Shown here one piece after another: positions 8,707-19,243 of a stretch of DNA of 64,000 bases. The DNA is from Caenimonas sedimenti. Its GTDB lineage: Bacteria > Pseudomonadota > Gammaproteobacteria > Burkholderiales > Burkholderiaceae_C. The stretch covers positions 82,410 to 146,409 of the forward strand of contig NZ_VOBQ01000019.1 in NCBI RefSeq assembly GCF_007833165.1, in the 5' to 3' direction. Numbering within the stretch: position 1 is the stretch's first letter; the number at the start of each line of letters is the position of its first letter. The position numbers and the translations under genes were made by a program. The notes below the pieces were generated by a model, which was not told the origin of the DNA, searched no databases, and was given only the letters and a program-made list of their open reading frames with translations.

Positions 8707-9887
8707 CAGGCGACCTCGAACAGCCCGGCGGCTCCCTGCCCGCCACCGATGCACATGGTCACGACCACGTACTTCGCGCCGCGCCGCTTGCCTTCGATCA
8801 GTGCGTGGCCGGTCAGGCGCGAGCCGCTGACGCCGTAGGGGTGGCCCACCGCGATGGCGCCGCCGTTCACGTTCAAGAGCTCGTCCGGGATGCCCAGCTT
8901 GTCGCGGCAATACAGCACCTGCACGGCGAAGGCTTCGTTCAGTTCCCACAGGCCGATGTCCGAGACCTTGAGCCCGGTGCGTTCCAGCAGCCGCGGGATG
9001 GCGTAGACGGGGCCGATGCCCATTTCGTCCGGCTCGCAACCCGCGACCGCGAAGCCGCGGAAGATGCCGAGCGGCTGCAGGCCGCGTTTCTCCGCCAGCT
9101 TGGCGTTCATCAGCAGGCACACGGAAGAGCCGTCGCTGAACTGGCTGGCGTTGCCGGCGGTGATGACCCCTCCCGGCATGGCCGATCGGATCTTGCTCAC
9201 GCCTTCCAGCGTGGTGTCGGGGCGGATGCCCTCGTCGGAGGAGATCGTCACTTCCTTGCGCGTCAGGCGGCCCGTGGCCTTGTCGACCACACCCATCACC
9301 GTGGTCATGGGGACGATCTCGTCATTGAATTTGCCGGCCGCCTGCGCCGCCGCGGCGCGCAGCTGGCTGCGCACGCCGTACTCGTCCTGCGCGTCCTTCG
9401 GGACGCCGTAGCGCTTGGCGACCTGTTCGGCCGTCTGCAGCATGCTCCAGTAGATCTCGGGCTTCTGCGCCATCATGGCCGGGTCGACGCGCATGTGGCG
9501 GTTGGTCTCGTTCTGCACGCACGAGATGCTTTCGACACCGCCCGCGACCATCACCGGCACCTGGTCCACGATGATGCGCTGCGCCGCCATGGCGATGGCC
9601 TGCAGGCCCGAGGAACAGAAGCGGTTGATGGACACACCGGCGGTGGTCACCGGCAGCCCGGCGCGCAACGCGGCGACACGCGCGATGTTGCCGCCCGTGG
9701 TGCCTTCCATCAGCGACATGCCGAGGATCACGTCCTCGACCTCGCCCGGGTCGACTTTGGCACGCTGCACGGCATGCTGGATCGAATGCGCGGCGAGCGA
9801 CGCGCCGTAAGTCATGTTGAATGCGCCCTTCCAGCTCTTGGCCAGGCCGGTGCGCGCGGTGGAGACGATGGCGACTTCGGTGCTCAT
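8706..9887 (-). CDS. Acetyl-CoA C-acyltransferase (thiolase)
   Basis: The 393-residue classical thiolase keeps all catalytic residues: the nucleophile Cys91 in [10 protein letters not shown], the His in GHPYGVSG and the second Cys in the C-terminal [10 protein letters not shown]. It catalyses CoA-dependent cleavage of 3-ketoacyl-CoA. This contrasts with the Cys-less paralogue at 1581-2735, so the locus holds one competent thiolase and one altered one. It lies 17 bp downstream of the bifunctional hydratase/dehydrogenase, forming a normal beta-oxidation pair. Confidence 0.93.
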   Translation of the reverse strand: MSTEVAIVSTARTGLAKSWKGAFNMTYGASLAAHSIQHAVQRAKVDPGEVEDVILGMSLMEGTTGGNIARVAALRAGLPVTTAGVSINRFCSSGLQAIAMAAQRIIVDQVPVMVAGGVESISCVQNETNRHMRVDPAMMAQKPEIYWSMLQTAEQVAKRYGVPKDAQDEYGVRSQLRAAAAQAAGKFNDEIVPMTTVMGVVDKATGRLTRKEVTISSDEGIRPDTTLEGVSKIRSAMPGGVITAGNASQFSDGSSVCLLMNAKLAEKRGLQPLGIFRGFAVAGCEPDEMGIGPVYAIPRLLERTGLKVSDIGLWELNEAFAVQVLYCRDKLGIPDELLNVNGGAIAVGHPYGVSGSRLTGHALIEGKRRGAKYVVVTMCIGGGQGAAGLFEVA

Positions 9888-9904
9888 GGGGATGGTCCTT
9901 GCGA

Positions 9905-11989
9905 TCAGGAGAAGGTCTTGCCTTCTTCGGCCAGTTTCAACAGCAGTGGCGCCGGCTGCCACGACGGGTCGGCACCCGGCGCGGCGGCGAAGCGCTTCAG
10001 CGCCCGCACGACATTCGGCAGGCCGACGGTGTCGGCATACAGCATCGGGCCGCCGCGGTGCGCCGGGAAGCCGTAGCCGTTCAGGTAGACGAGGTCGATG
10101 TCGCTGGCGCGCGCCGCGATGCCTTCTTCCAGGATGCGGGCGCCCTCGTTCACCAGCGCGAAGATGCAGCGCTGCACCACCTCCTCGTCGCTCACCGCGC
10201 GCGGCGTGATGCCGTTGGCCGCGCGGTACTCGGTGATCAGCTGCTCAGTCACCGGATCCGGGATCGGGTCGCGCTTGGCCGCCTCATAGCGGTACCAGCC
10301 GGCGCCCGTCTTCTGGCCGAAGCGGCCGGCTTCGCACAGCTTGTCGGCGACGATGGGCTTCATCTCCACGCCGGCCTCGGCCGCCTTGCGCTTGCGCGTC
10401 GCCCAGCCGATGTCGAGCCCGGCCAGATCGCCCATGCGGAACGGACCCATCGCCAGACCGAACTTCTGCAACGCGCCGTCCACCTGCTGCGGCAGCGCGC
10501 CGGCGTTGATCAAGCCCTGCGCGGCGGCGCCGTAGCGCGCGATCATCCGGTTGCCGATGAAGCCGTCGCACACCCCGGACACGACGGCAATCTTCTTGAT
10601 CTTCTTCGCCAGCGCCATGCTGGTGGCCAGCACGTCGGGGGCGGTCTTCGCGCCACGAACCACCTCCAGCAGGCGCATCACATTGGCCGGGCTGAAGAAG
10701 TGCAGGCCCAGCACGTCGGCCGGCCGCTTCGTGAACGACGCGATCTTGTCGATGTTCAGGTACGAGGTGTTCGACGCGAGGATGGCACCGGGCTTGCAGA
10801 CTTCGTCGAGCTTGCGGAAGACCTGCTCCTTCACGTCCATGTGTTCGAACACGGCTTCCACCACGAGGTCGACATCGGCGAAAGGTGCGTAGTCCAGCGT
10901 CGGAGTGATCAGCGCCATGCGCTGCTCGACCTGCTCCGCGGTCAGCTTGCCCTTCTTGGCCGAGTTCTCGTAGTTCTTGCGGATGATGCCCAGGCCCTTG
11001 TCCAGCGCCTCCTGCTTCGTCTCCAGCAGCACGACGGGAATGCCCGCGTTCAGGAAATTCATCGTGATGCCGCCGCCCATCGTCCCGGCGCCGATCACGC
11101 CCACCTTCCTGATTTCACGCAAGGGCGCGCCTTCCGGCAGGCCGGCGATCTTGCCGGCGGCGCGTTCGGCGGCAAACACGTGGCGCAGCGCGCGCGACTC
11201 GGGCGTGTTCATCAGTCCCATGAAGGTCTCGCGCTCGATGCGCAGTGCCTCGTCGATCGGCTTGCTGATGGACAGCGCCACCATCTCCAGGCATTTCAGG
11301 GGTGCCGGGTACGGGCCGGCCATGGCACCCACCGTGTTGCGGGCGAACTGCAGGAAGGCTTCGGCCTGCGGGTCTTTCACCTTCAGGTCGCGCAGGCGCT
11401 TGAGTGGCAGCTTCTCCGCGACCACCCGCTCGGCGAACGCGACCGCGGCCGCCACCGGATCGCCTTCCGTCACTTCATCGAAGAGCGCCGTGCCCTTGAG
11501 CTTCGCCGCGGGCACCGTCGCGCCCGAGACGATCATGTTCAATGCCGCTTCCAGGCCGATGGCGCGCGGCAGGCGCTGCGTGCCCCCCGCGCCGGGCAAC
11601 AGGCCCAGCTTCACTTCCGGCAGCGCGATCTGCGCGTCGGCCTTGGCGACACGATAGTGGGCACCCAGCGCGAGTTCGAGGCCGCCGCCCATGCACACAC
11701 CAGCGATCGCCGCGACCACGGGCTTGGTGGCGTCTTCGAGCGCGGCGATGAGGACCGGCAGGCGAGGCTCTTGCGCTGCCTTGGCGGTGCCGAACTCCTT
11801 GACGTCGGCGCCGCCGGAGAACGCCCGGGCGGTGCCGGTCAGCACAATGGATTGCGCGTCGTTGTCCGCCAGCGCGCGATCGAGCGCGGCCAGCAAGTCG
11901 GTGCGCAACGTGGCACCAAGCCCGTTGATCGGCGGGTAGTCGAGGGTGATGACGGCGGTGCGGCCGCGGACTTCGTAATGGCTGCTCAT
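9905..11989 (-). CDS. Bifunctional enoyl-CoA hydratase / 3-hydroxyacyl-CoA dehydrogenase
   Basis: The 694-residue FadJ/FadB-like protein has an N-terminal crotonase domain (about 1-190, with [16 protein letters not shown] and [19 protein letters not shown] holding both catalytic Glu). A linker is followed by a NAD-binding domain starting [15 protein letters not shown] and C-terminal 3-hydroxyacyl-CoA dehydrogenase domains ([21 protein letters not shown]). The start at 11989 is preceded by AGGAGA at good spacing, and an upstream ATG would add 19 low-complexity residues. It performs two consecutive beta-oxidation steps, with the thiolase next in the operon doing the last. Confidence 0.93.
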   Translation of the reverse strand: MSSHYEVRGRTAVITLDYPPINGLGATLRTDLLAALDRALADNDAQSIVLTGTARAFSGGADVKEFGTAKAAQEPRLPVLIAALEDATKPVVAAIAGVCMGGGLELALGAHYRVAKADAQIALPEVKLGLLPGAGGTQRLPRAIGLEAALNMIVSGATVPAAKLKGTALFDEVTEGDPVAAAVAFAERVVAEKLPLKRLRDLKVKDPQAEAFLQFARNTVGAMAGPYPAPLKCLEMVALSISKPIDEALRIERETFMGLMNTPESRALRHVFAAERAAGKIAGLPEGAPLREIRKVGVIGAGTMGGGITMNFLNAGIPVVLLETKQEALDKGLGIIRKNYENSAKKGKLTAEQVEQRMALITPTLDYAPFADVDLVVEAVFEHMDVKEQVFRKLDEVCKPGAILASNTSYLNIDKIASFTKRPADVLGLHFFSPANVMRLLEVVRGAKTAPDVLATSMALAKKIKKIAVVSGVCDGFIGNRMIARYGAAAQGLINAGALPQQVDGALQKFGLAMGPFRMGDLAGLDIGWATRKRKAAEAGVEMKPIVADKLCEAGRFGQKTGAGWYRYEAAKRDPIPDPVTEQLITEYRAANGITPRAVSDEEVVQRCIFALVNEGARILEEGIAARASDIDLVYLNGYGFPAHRGGPMLYADTVGLPNVVRALKRFAAAPGADPSWQPAPLLLKLAEEGKTFS

Positions 11990-12057
11990 GCAAGCGTCTC
12001 CTGGTGATGCGGGACCGGGCTTCTGCAGCGCAGAACCTGGCTTCAATTTCGCGTCTG

Positions 12058-12069
12058 GATGCTAGCATC
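12058..12069. promoter_or_regulatory. Perfect 12-bp palindrome in a divergent promoter region
   Basis: GATGCTAGCATC is a perfect palindrome in the 203-bp gap between the leftward hydratase/dehydrogenase gene and the rightward MFS gene. Each strand reads TGCTAGCAT, which resembles an extended -10 element, so it could serve transcription in both directions or be an operator. No good -35 box was seen on either strand. Confidence 0.3.
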
Positions 12070-12192
12070 GGCCCCTCTTTCCGCGAGTCGCATGCATGAC
12101 GAAGCCCGGCGCTTGTTCGCGCTCCCACGAGACCGAGGCAGGGCAGTCGCTGCGCTCGAACGCGGTGCCCGCGCTGGCCCCGCCACCGGAGC

Positions 12193-13386
12193 GTGCCTCT
12201 GCCTGATCCAGACACTGCGTCGCCGCCGCCTTCGCGCGTGGCTGGGCTGCTCTCCCTGACACTGTTGACGGGCACGGTGAACGGCGTCTCGCGTGTGGCC
12301 CTGCCGCTGTATGCGGCGTCGCTCGGCGCCGAGGCCTGGCAGGTGGGGCTCACCGGCGGCATGGGTTACACCGGGATGCTGCTGCTGGCTTTGCCGATGG
12401 GCGCGTGGATCGACCGCCATGGCAGCCGCCCGCTCTTCCTGCGCGGCATCGCGCTCGCGGCCACGCTCTACCTGCTGCTCGCGGGCAGCCACGCGGTGTG
12501 GCAGGCGGTGCTGCTCACCGCGTTGCTGGGGCTGGTGGTGCCCTTGCGGGCGATTCCCATCCACACCGAATTCCTGGCGATCCTGCCGAGCTTGAGTCCT
12601 TCGCGAGCCGGCTGGAACCGCGCGGCCAACATGACAGGCATGTTCTTCCTGGGCCCTGCGATCTCCGCCGCGGCGATCGCTGCCGTCGGGTTCTCGCGCG
12701 TGTTCGCCGGGGTGGCCTGCGGCTTGCTGGTGGCGGGCCTGGTGGGAAGGCGCGTGCTGGGCTCCGTCACCGCCGGACCGGCCGGCGTCGACGCGCCACT
12801 GGCGGAACGCGTTCGCTTGCAGTTCGAGCTGTTGCGCGGGCACGCGGACCTGCGCCGCACCATGGCCATCGATTTCCTCACGCAGATGGCGGTGGCCTAC
12901 TTCGTGGTGTTCGGGATCGTACTGGCCGTGCGCGTCGCGGGCATGCCGCTCCAGCTGGCGGCGGGATTGGTCACGTTCCAGGGCGCGGTCTACGTGGTGA
13001 CGCTGCTGGCAGCGGGCAAGCTGGTGGCCCGGCTGCCGGCGGGCCGCTGCTACCGCGTGGCGCTGGCGCTGCTCGCCGCCGAATGCCTGCTGTACGGACT
13101 CGCGCCGCAGCCGATGATGCTCTGGATCGGCGCGGGGCTGATGGGGGTGGGCGTCGGTGTGCAGGGTTTGCTGAGCACCGCGCGCTTCGCCGACATGATG
13201 CGGCAGTATGGGCGCGGCCGCATCGGCGGACTGACGGCGGTCGCGCCTCCGGCAGGCGGCGTGCTCGGCGCGATCGGTGGCGGCGTGCTCAGCCAGCACC
13301 TGGGCATCGCGGCGGGCTTCCTCGCACTCGGCGTTGCGTTCACGCTGGCCGCGCTGCTTCCCCGCTTTGCCGCGCCAGCCCGGTGA
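12193..13386 (+). CDS. MFS transporter
   Basis: About twelve hydrophobic segments in 397 residues and the loop after TM2 (PMGAWIDRHGSRPLF, the MFS motif A region GxxxDRxGxR) identify a major facilitator superfamily permease in the inner membrane. The substrate is unknown. The GTG at 12193 is the first start in the open frame but has a poorly spaced GGAG; a GTG at 12238 would begin right before TM1, so the N-terminus is uncertain. Its 3' end overlaps the convergent two-domain TetR gene by 47 bp. Confidence 0.85.
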   Translation: MPLPDPDTASPPPSRVAGLLSLTLLTGTVNGVSRVALPLYAASLGAEAWQVGLTGGMGYTGMLLLALPMGAWIDRHGSRPLFLRGIALAATLYLLLAGSHAVWQAVLLTALLGLVVPLRAIPIHTEFLAILPSLSPSRAGWNRAANMTGMFFLGPAISAAAIAAVGFSRVFAGVACGLLVAGLVGRRVLGSVTAGPAGVDAPLAERVRLQFELLRGHADLRRTMAIDFLTQMAVAYFVVFGIVLAVRVAGMPLQLAAGLVTFQGAVYVVTLLAAGKLVARLPAGRCYRVALALLAAECLLYGLAPQPMMLWIGAGLMGVGVGVQGLLSTARFADMMRQYGRGRIGGLTAVAPPAGGVLGAIGGGVLSQHLGIAAGFLALGVAFTLAALLPRFAAPAR

Positions 13387-14590
13387 ACACCGGCATCGCG
13401 TAGAGCTCGAAGGCATTGCCCGCGTGGACGCCGCGCACCCAGCGTTCGAGCTCCGCGGCCGCGTTCAACATGCCGTTGACCAGCTGCGCCGCAACGAACG
13501 GGTCCACCACGCGCAACGACCCGTCCTGCATGCCTTCCAGCACCAGCGTCGCGAAGCGCTCGCCCAATCGGCCGAGCGTGCGTCGCATGTCGGTGCGGAT
13601 GGCTTCGGGCAGGCCCGTCCAGGCCGTCACCCGCAACAGCGGTCCGTGCGCCGAGAGCTGGAACTCCAGCAGCGCGCGGCACGCGATCGCCAGGCGGTCC
13701 GCGCCGCTGCCCGGCGCTGCTGCCGCCCCTTGCTGCGCCGCCCGGATGACGGCGAAAGTGCGCTCGAAGCACGCGACGATCAGCTCTTCCTTGGTCGGGT
13801 GGTGGTGGTAGAACGAGCCCTTGGTGAGCTTCAGCTCCGCGGCGATGCGGTCGACTGACGCACCGCGATACCCGTGCTCGTTGACCAGCCGCGTGGCCGC
13901 CTTCAGGTAGGACGTGCGGGTCGTGTCCCCATCCGCCCCGGTGCCGTCCAGCTCGGCCCAGGGCAGATCGATCTGCGGCGCCTCGGGCAGGCGGCGAGCC
14001 GCTGCGATCCCGTGCAGCAGCACGTCGGCGACCCGCTCGCCGACCAGGGCATAGTCGTCGGGTTCATGGCGCGCGATCCAGCCGCGCGTCCAGGACGTCG
14101 TCGACAGCAGCAGGTGCGCCCTGGCATTGCGCGCGTCCGCGGCCAGGGCCGGCGCATCGGGCGCGTCGAGCAGCGCGCGCACGCGCCGGAACAGCTGGTT
14201 GTAGCTGGACCCCATCGCGGCGCTGTGCGGCGGCGAGATCGTGAGGATCTCGTTGAAGAGAATCAGCTCGGGATGCAGCCCGCGCGCAATCTGCGCCAGC
14301 AGGGCCAGGTAGCCGGTGACGAAACCGCGCACGCGCTCTTCGAGCCGGCCGGCACGTGCTGCCGCGTCGGCGCAGGCGCCCATCGCTTCCATCGCGCGTT
14401 CGAGGCAGGCGCAGGCCAGGTCTTCCTTGCGGCGGTAGTAGTAGGTCAGGCTGTTCGGTGCCAGCCCCACGTTGCGGGCGACTTCCGACAGCATCCCGCC
14501 GTTGATGCCCTGCTGGTTGAAGAGGCGCGCCGCGCCGTCCAGGATGGTTTCGCGCTTGTCCTGGAAGCGGGCGGTGCTTGCCTGGCTCAT
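13340..14590 (-). CDS. Tandem TetR regulator with two DNA-binding domains
   Basis: The 416-residue protein is about twice the usual TetR length. The first TetR_N helix-turn-helix is at about residues 13-60 ([32 protein letters not shown]). It is followed by a helical ligand-type domain, then a second TetR_N at about 225-271 ([35 protein letters not shown]) and a second helical domain. Frame and stop are continuous, so this is a true fusion. The start at 14590 overlaps the ABC ATPase stop (ATGA), placing the regulator last in the peptide-type ABC operon, which it probably controls. The gene also overlaps the MFS gene tail to tail. Confidence 0.88.
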   Translation of the reverse strand: MSQASTARFQDKRETILDGAARLFNQQGINGGMLSEVARNVGLAPNSLTYYYRRKEDLACACLERAMEAMGACADAAARAGRLEERVRGFVTGYLALLAQIARGLHPELILFNEILTISPPHSAAMGSSYNQLFRRVRALLDAPDAPALAADARNARAHLLLSTTSWTRGWIARHEPDDYALVGERVADVLLHGIAAARRLPEAPQIDLPWAELDGTGADGDTTRTSYLKAATRLVNEHGYRGASVDRIAAELKLTKGSFYHHHPTKEELIVACFERTFAVIRAAQQGAAAAPGSGADRLAIACRALLEFQLSAHGPLLRVTAWTGLPEAIRTDMRRTLGRLGERFATLVLEGMQDGSLRVVDPFVAAQLVNGMLNAAAELERWVRGVHAGNAFELYAMPVFTGLARQSGEAARPA

Positions 14591-15618
14591 GCCGCCACAG
14601 CTTCCGGGCGGATCGGGATCACGGCCGGATGCAGGTGGCAGGCCGTCGCTCGGCCGGGGCCGAGCTCCACCAGCGGCGGGCTCTCGCGCTTGCACACCTC
14701 CATCGCCCGCGGGCAGCGCGTGTGGAAAGTGCAGCCCGAAGGCGGGTTCATCACGCTGGGCACTTCGCCGGTGATCACCTGCCGCGGCCGGGCGGCTTCG
14801 GCCTCCGGGTCAGCCACGGGCACCGCCGACAGCAGCGCCTGCGTGTAGGGATGCAGCGGCCGGTCGAACAGCTCGTCGCGGCTGGCGATCTCGACCACGC
14901 GCCCGAGGTACATCACCGCCACGCGATGGCTGATGTGCCGCACCACCGCGAGATCGTGGGCGACGAAGAGGTAGGACAGGCCGAGCCGTTGCTGCAGTTC
15001 CATCAGCACATTCACCACCTGGGCCTGGATCGACACATCGAGAGCGGACACCGGCTCGTCGCAGATCACCAGGCTGGGTTGCAGCGACAGGGCGCGTGCG
15101 ATGGCGATGCGCTGCCGTTGGCCGCCGGAAAACTCGTGCGGGTAGCGTTCCGCCATGGCCGGCAGCAGGCCGACGGTGGCGAGCAGCTCGGCGACACGCT
15201 CACGATATTCGGCCTTGCTCGCGCACACGCGATGCACCACGAGCGGCTCGCCGACGATGTCGGCGACCTTCATCCGCGGGTCGAGCGAGCCGTACGGATC
15301 CTGGTAGACCATCTGCATGCGACGCCGGAAGCTGCCCGTGCTGCGGTCCTGCGCCGTGATGTCCTGGCCTTCGAAGTGGATGCGGCCCGCGGTCACCGGC
15401 TGCATGCGCAGCACCGCCAGGGCCGTGGTCGACTTGCCGCAGCCGCTTTCACCGACCAGCCCCAGCGTCTCGCCGCGCCGCACGGAGAACGAGACGCCGT
15501 CGACCGCCTTGACCACCCCCACCTGCTTGCGGCGCACGATGCCGCGCTCGATGGGGAAGTGGACCTTCAGGTCTTCGACGCGCAGCAGCTCGGCGGCGTC
15601 AGGCGGGGGAGAGTTCAT
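14587..15618 (-). CDS. Dipeptide/oligopeptide-type ABC transporter ATP-binding protein (DppF/OppF-like)
   Basis: The 343-residue protein has Walker A GESGCGKS (56-63), ABC signature [12 protein letters not shown] and Walker [13 protein letters not shown], plus the C-terminal oligopeptide ABC domain with Cys-rich [17 protein letters not shown]. That C-terminal motif is characteristic of DppD/DppF-type ATPases and in some relatives binds an Fe-S cluster. The start is within the end of the upstream ATPase gene; ATG 15618 was chosen, while ATG 15633 is also possible and neither has a clear SD. It pairs with the 15599-16582 ATPase to energise the two permeases encoded upstream. Confidence 0.9.
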   Translation of the reverse strand: MNSPPPDAAELLRVEDLKVHFPIERGIVRRKQVGVVKAVDGVSFSVRRGETLGLVGESGCGKSTTALAVLRMQPVTAGRIHFEGQDITAQDRSTGSFRRRMQMVYQDPYGSLDPRMKVADIVGEPLVVHRVCASKAEYRERVAELLATVGLLPAMAERYPHEFSGGQRQRIAIARALSLQPSLVICDEPVSALDVSIQAQVVNVLMELQQRLGLSYLFVAHDLAVVRHISHRVAVMYLGRVVEIASRDELFDRPLHPYTQALLSAVPVADPEAEAARPRQVITGEVPSVMNPPSGCTFHTRCPRAMEVCKRESPPLVELGPGRATACHLHPAVIPIRPEAVAA

Positions 15619-16582
15619 CGCGCAGGCAGGCATGCAGGTGGTCGGCGGAACGATTGTGCAGCAGCGGCCTCTCGCTCCGGCAGGCGGCTCCCGCGTAGGA
15701 GCAGCGTGGTGCGAAAGCGCAGCCGGGCGGCAGCGCCGCCAGGTCCGGCGGCGAGCCTTCGATGGGCACCAGGCGCTCGCCGGCGCGGCCGTCGAGCCTG
15801 GGCACCGAAGCCAGCAGGCCGCGTGTATAGGGGTGGCTGGGCTCGCGATACAACTTGCGCGCAGGCGCCTGCTCGATCACCCGGCCGCCGTACATCACCA
15901 CCACCTTGTCGGCGTAGCGGGCCACCACACCGAGGTCGTGCGTGATGAGGATGAGAGAGGCGCCGGTCTCGCGCGTCAGGTCTTTCAGCAGGTCGAGGAT
16001 CTGCGCCTGCACCGTGACGTCGAGCGCGGTGGTCGGCTCGTCCGCGATGATCAGCCGCGGCTGGCAGGCCAGCGCCATGGCGATCATGGCGCGCTGGCGC
16101 ATGCCGCCGGAGTACTGGTGCGGCCAGGTGTGGAGGCGCTTGGCCGCGTCGGGAATGCGCACCTTCTCCAGCAGCCCGCGGGCTGCTTCCAGCGCCGCGG
16201 GCCACGAGGCCTTGCGGTGCTGCCGCACCGGTTCACCCACCTGCAGGCCGATGGTGAGCGACGGGTTCAGCGAGTTCATCGGCTCCTGGAAGATCATGGC
16301 GATGCGGTCACCGCGCACCGACTGCATCTGCCTTTCGGACATCTGGAGGAGGTCCTGGCCCTCGAACAGGATCCGCCCCGCGGCGATGCGGCCGGGCGGC
16401 TTCGGGATCAGGCCCAGGATCGACAGCGCCGTGACGCTCTTGCCGGAACCGGACTCGCCGACGATGGCGACCGTCTCGCCCGGCGCCACGTCGAACGAGA
16501 CGTCGTCCACGGCCGTCACCTCCCCGCGGTCCGTGCGGAACCGCGTGGTCAGCCCGCGTACCGACAAGAGCGGCTCGGTCAC
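15599..16582 (-). CDS. Dipeptide/oligopeptide-type ABC transporter ATP-binding protein (DppD/OppD-like)
   Basis: The 327-residue protein has Walker A GESGSGKS (42-49), signature [12 protein letters not shown], Walker [13 protein letters not shown] and H-loop ILITHDLG. The C-terminal region [18 protein letters not shown] is the Cys-containing oligopeptide-transporter domain. The start is GTG at 16582, one base after the stop of the binding-protein gene (TGAGGTG), so the two are probably coupled. The 3' end overlaps the second ATPase gene by 20 bp. Confidence 0.9.
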   Translation of the reverse strand: MTEPLLSVRGLTTRFRTDRGEVTAVDDVSFDVAPGETVAIVGESGSGKSVTALSILGLIPKPPGRIAAGRILFEGQDLLQMSERQMQSVRGDRIAMIFQEPMNSLNPSLTIGLQVGEPVRQHRKASWPAALEAARGLLEKVRIPDAAKRLHTWPHQYSGGMRQRAMIAMALACQPRLIIADEPTTALDVTVQAQILDLLKDLTRETGASLILITHDLGVVARYADKVVVMYGGRVIEQAPARKLYREPSHPYTRGLLASVPRLDGRAGERLVPIEGSPPDLAALPPGCAFAPRCSYAGAACRSERPLLHNRSADHLHACLRDELSPA

Positions 16583-16583
16583 C

Positions 16584-18299
16584 TCAAAAGCCCATCTTCT
16601 TTTTCATGTCCTGATCGACCCACATGCGCGCATGGATGGGGCCGGGCCGTTCCGCGCCGGCACGCAGTTCGCCACCGTAGTTCTGCACCCAGGGCCACCA
16701 GCCGGTGTACACATAGGGCGTGGGCAGGACGATCACCGGCACTTTCTCCATGATCTGGCGCGACATCAGGCGGACCTTCACCTGGCGCACGCGCTCGTCA
16801 CTTTCCGCCAGCACCTCGCCCATTTTCTTGTCGATGTCGGGGTCACTGAACTGCATCGGGTTCCACACCTGGCCCTTGACGAAGCTTTTCCGGATGGCCG
16901 TGGTCGGGTTGGTGTTGCCCAGCCGCATGTAGTAGCCCGGTGCATTGGTCTTCGTCATCATCGCGGAGAAGTAGGCACCGTATTCCAGCACCTGGATCTC
17001 CATCTTGATGCCGACCTTGGCCAGGTAGGAAGCCACCATCTGCAACAGGTCGCCCTCGACGCTCGACGAGTTGGTCTGCACCTTGAAGGTGAAGCCGTTG
17101 GGGAAGCCCGCCTCGGACAGCAGCTGCTTCGCCTTGGCCGGGTTGTAGCCGTAGATCTCCTTGACGCCTTCGGGCAGGAAATCGAGCGACTCGTAGTACC
17201 CCGTGTAGGTGGGATGCATCGGATAGGCCACCATCTCGGCGTTGCCGCCGTAGTAGGACTTGACGATCTCCTGCTTGTTCACCGCCAGGTTGAGCGCGCG
17301 CCGGACCCGGATGTCGTCGAAAGGCTTCTGGTCCATGCGCATCGCGATGAAATAGCCGGCGTTGTCGAGATAGCGGTTCCACTGCAGCTTGGGCACCGTC
17401 TTCTTCATGTGGTCGGCGTGGCTCCAGCGCACCATTTCCATCACGTCGAGCTTGGCCGTGCGCAGCGCCGTGATCAGGCTCTGTTCGTCACGGATGATGC
17501 GGTAGGTCACCTTGTCGACGAAGGGCAGCTTGTACTGCTGGCCGCCGATCGTCTCGCTGTCCCAGTACACGGGGTTCTTCGTGTAGACGAGCGAATTGCC
17601 CTGCACATAGTCGGCCAGCTGGAAGGGGCCGGTGCCGGTGACGTTCTTCCAGTTCGCGGCGCCCGCGGTGACGACTTCCTTGGGAACGATGCCGGAGTAG
17701 TAGCCCCAGCCGAAGCGATAGTCCCATTCGGCGTTGTAGCTTTTCAGGAAGAAGGTGACCTGGTGCTTGCCATTCGCCTCGACCTTCTCGACGTGGTCGA
17801 AGTAGCCCGGGATCTTCTTCGGGCTCTTGTTCAGGTAGTCGAAGCTGAACACCACGTCGTCGGCGGTGAACTCACGCGACTCCATCACGCCGGCCTTGGC
17901 CGGGAACATCACCCCTTTGCGCAATTGGACCTCGACCCGCAGCGGGCTCTGCTTCATCTCCCATTTCTCGGCCAGCTCGCCACGCATGCCGTCGGTGGGC
18001 AGCCAGGCGTCGGCCGTGAATGTGTAGGCGCCGCCGTTGCGGCGCGACTTCTTCAGGTCGGCCGTGAACAGCTGCTCGAAGGCCAGGCCGGTGTCCTGCG
18101 AGTGTTTCCAGGCCCACGCCGCGGGATCCGGCGACATCGGCGACACCGTGGCGAACACGTTGCCGATGTTGAGTTCGCCGCCGTACTGCGGCTTGGCGCC
18201 CTGGGCGGACGCAGCGGGTGCGGCCGCGACAAGCGCGGCGGCCACCGCGGAATGAACGAGCAGCGCACGGCGACCTCGCGCGGCAGGGAAAGCTTTCAT
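16584..18299 (-). CDS. ABC transporter substrate-binding protein, family 5 (peptide/nickel/opine type)
   Basis: The 571-residue protein has a signal peptide (residues 1 to about 32, ending in APAASAQG) and the SBP family 5 pattern: GELNIGN near the mature N-terminus, LAEKWEMK, TADDVVFSFDYL, DDIRVRRALNLAVNKQEIV and YNPAKAKQLLSEAGFPNGF. It is a periplasmic receptor with a large binding cleft. The family takes peptides but also many other bulky solutes, and the neighbouring acyl-CoA genes suggest the ligand may not be a simple peptide. It lies between the permease and ATPase genes of one operon. Confidence 0.92.
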   Translation of the reverse strand: MKAFPAARGRRALLVHSAVAAALVAAAPAASAQGAKPQYGGELNIGNVFATVSPMSPDPAAWAWKHSQDTGLAFEQLFTADLKKSRRNGGAYTFTADAWLPTDGMRGELAEKWEMKQSPLRVEVQLRKGVMFPAKAGVMESREFTADDVVFSFDYLNKSPKKIPGYFDHVEKVEANGKHQVTFFLKSYNAEWDYRFGWGYYSGIVPKEVVTAGAANWKNVTGTGPFQLADYVQGNSLVYTKNPVYWDSETIGGQQYKLPFVDKVTYRIIRDEQSLITALRTAKLDVMEMVRWSHADHMKKTVPKLQWNRYLDNAGYFIAMRMDQKPFDDIRVRRALNLAVNKQEIVKSYYGGNAEMVAYPMHPTYTGYYESLDFLPEGVKEIYGYNPAKAKQLLSEAGFPNGFTFKVQTNSSSVEGDLLQMVASYLAKVGIKMEIQVLEYGAYFSAMMTKTNAPGYYMRLGNTNPTTAIRKSFVKGQVWNPMQFSDPDIDKKMGEVLAESDERVRQVKVRLMSRQIMEKVPVIVLPTPYVYTGWWPWVQNYGGELRAGAERPGPIHARMWVDQDMKKKMGF

Positions 18300-18340
18300 C
18301 GGTCGTGTCTCCTGGTGGTGATGGACTTCGCGCGGCCGCT

Positions 18341-19243
18341 TCAGCGGCTGCCGCGCATGCGGGGATCGAGCAGGTCGCGCAGGGCGTCGCCGAACACGTT
18401 GGTGGCGTAGACGACGGCGGTGAGGCACAGGCCCGGCGCGAGCGCCAGCCAGGGCCCCTGGAACATGTAGGTGCGGCCGCCCCCGGAGAGCATCGAGCCC
18501 CAGGTCGGCGCGGGCGGCGGCACGCCCAGGCCCAGGAACGACAGGCCCGATTCGGCCAGGATCACCGTGCCCACGCGGGTGGTGAACAGCACGATGATGG
18601 GCGGCAGCACGTTGGGCAGGATGTGCCGCAGCAGGATGCGCAGCGACGAAGCGCCGGTGGACTGCGCCGCATGGACGTACATCTGCTCGCGCGCGCCGAT
18701 CACCGAACTGCGGACGATGCGTGAGCCGCCGATGCCCAGCAGCAGCGCCAGCGTTCCGATGATCTGCGGCATCCCGGGGCCGATGACGGACACCACCACG
18801 ATCAGGATGATCAGGTCCGGGAAGCTCATCCACGCGTCGACAAAGCGCTGCGTCAGCATGTCGAGCTTGCCGCCGAAATAGCCGCTGACGATGCCGACGA
18901 CCGCGGAGATCAACGTGGCGAGTGCCGCCGCGCTGCAGCCGATGATGACGGACAGCTGCGCCCCGTGGATGCAGCGGGACAGGACGTCGCGGCCCAGGTT
19001 GTCGGTGCCGAACCAATGCTCCCATGAGGGCGCGAGCAGGCGCTCGGCCGGAGCGATGTCGTTGAAGCCGTAGGGCGAAATCCAGGGAGCGAAGATGCCC
19101 ACGAACAGGAAGACCAGCATCAGCACCCCGCCGGCCGCGCCCAGCGGCTTGTCGCGGAACAAGCGGCGCAGGAACCCGGGCGCGCGCCTCGGCAGGTCGG
19201 GCGCGGAGGCGACGGGCCCCGCCTCGGAAACGACGGCGGCCAT
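18341..19243 (-). CDS. Peptide-type ABC transporter permease (DppC/OppC-like)
   Basis: The 300-residue inner-membrane protein has an N-terminal cytoplasmic tail, a first TM segment (GGVLMLVFLFVGIFAPWISP), the DppC-type motif HWFGTDNLGRDVLSR and an EAA-type loop (GASSLRILLRHILPNVLPPI) that contacts the ATPases. The start at 19243 overlaps the DppB-like stop by one base. It forms the transmembrane pore with the 19243-20199 product. Confidence 0.92.
   Translation of the reverse strand: MAAVVSEAGPVASAPDLPRRAPGFLRRLFRDKPLGAAGGVLMLVFLFVGIFAPWISPYGFNDIAPAERLLAPSWEHWFGTDNLGRDVLSRCIHGAQLSVIIGCSAAALATLISAVVGIVSGYFGGKLDMLTQRFVDAWMSFPDLIILIVVVSVIGPGMPQIIGTLALLLGIGGSRIVRSSVIGAREQMYVHAAQSTGASSLRILLRHILPNVLPPIIVLFTTRVGTVILAESGLSFLGLGVPPPAPTWGSMLSGGGRTYMFQGPWLALAPGLCLTAVVYATNVFGDALRDLLDPRMRGSR

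Noticed and set aside
9821..12007. Open frame of 728 codons on the + strand
   Set aside because: It lies fully antisense to the bifunctional hydratase/dehydrogenase, which has clear motifs throughout.
15942..18410. Open frame of 822 codons on the + strand
   Set aside because: It is antisense to the ABC ATPase and binding-protein genes and shows no domain.
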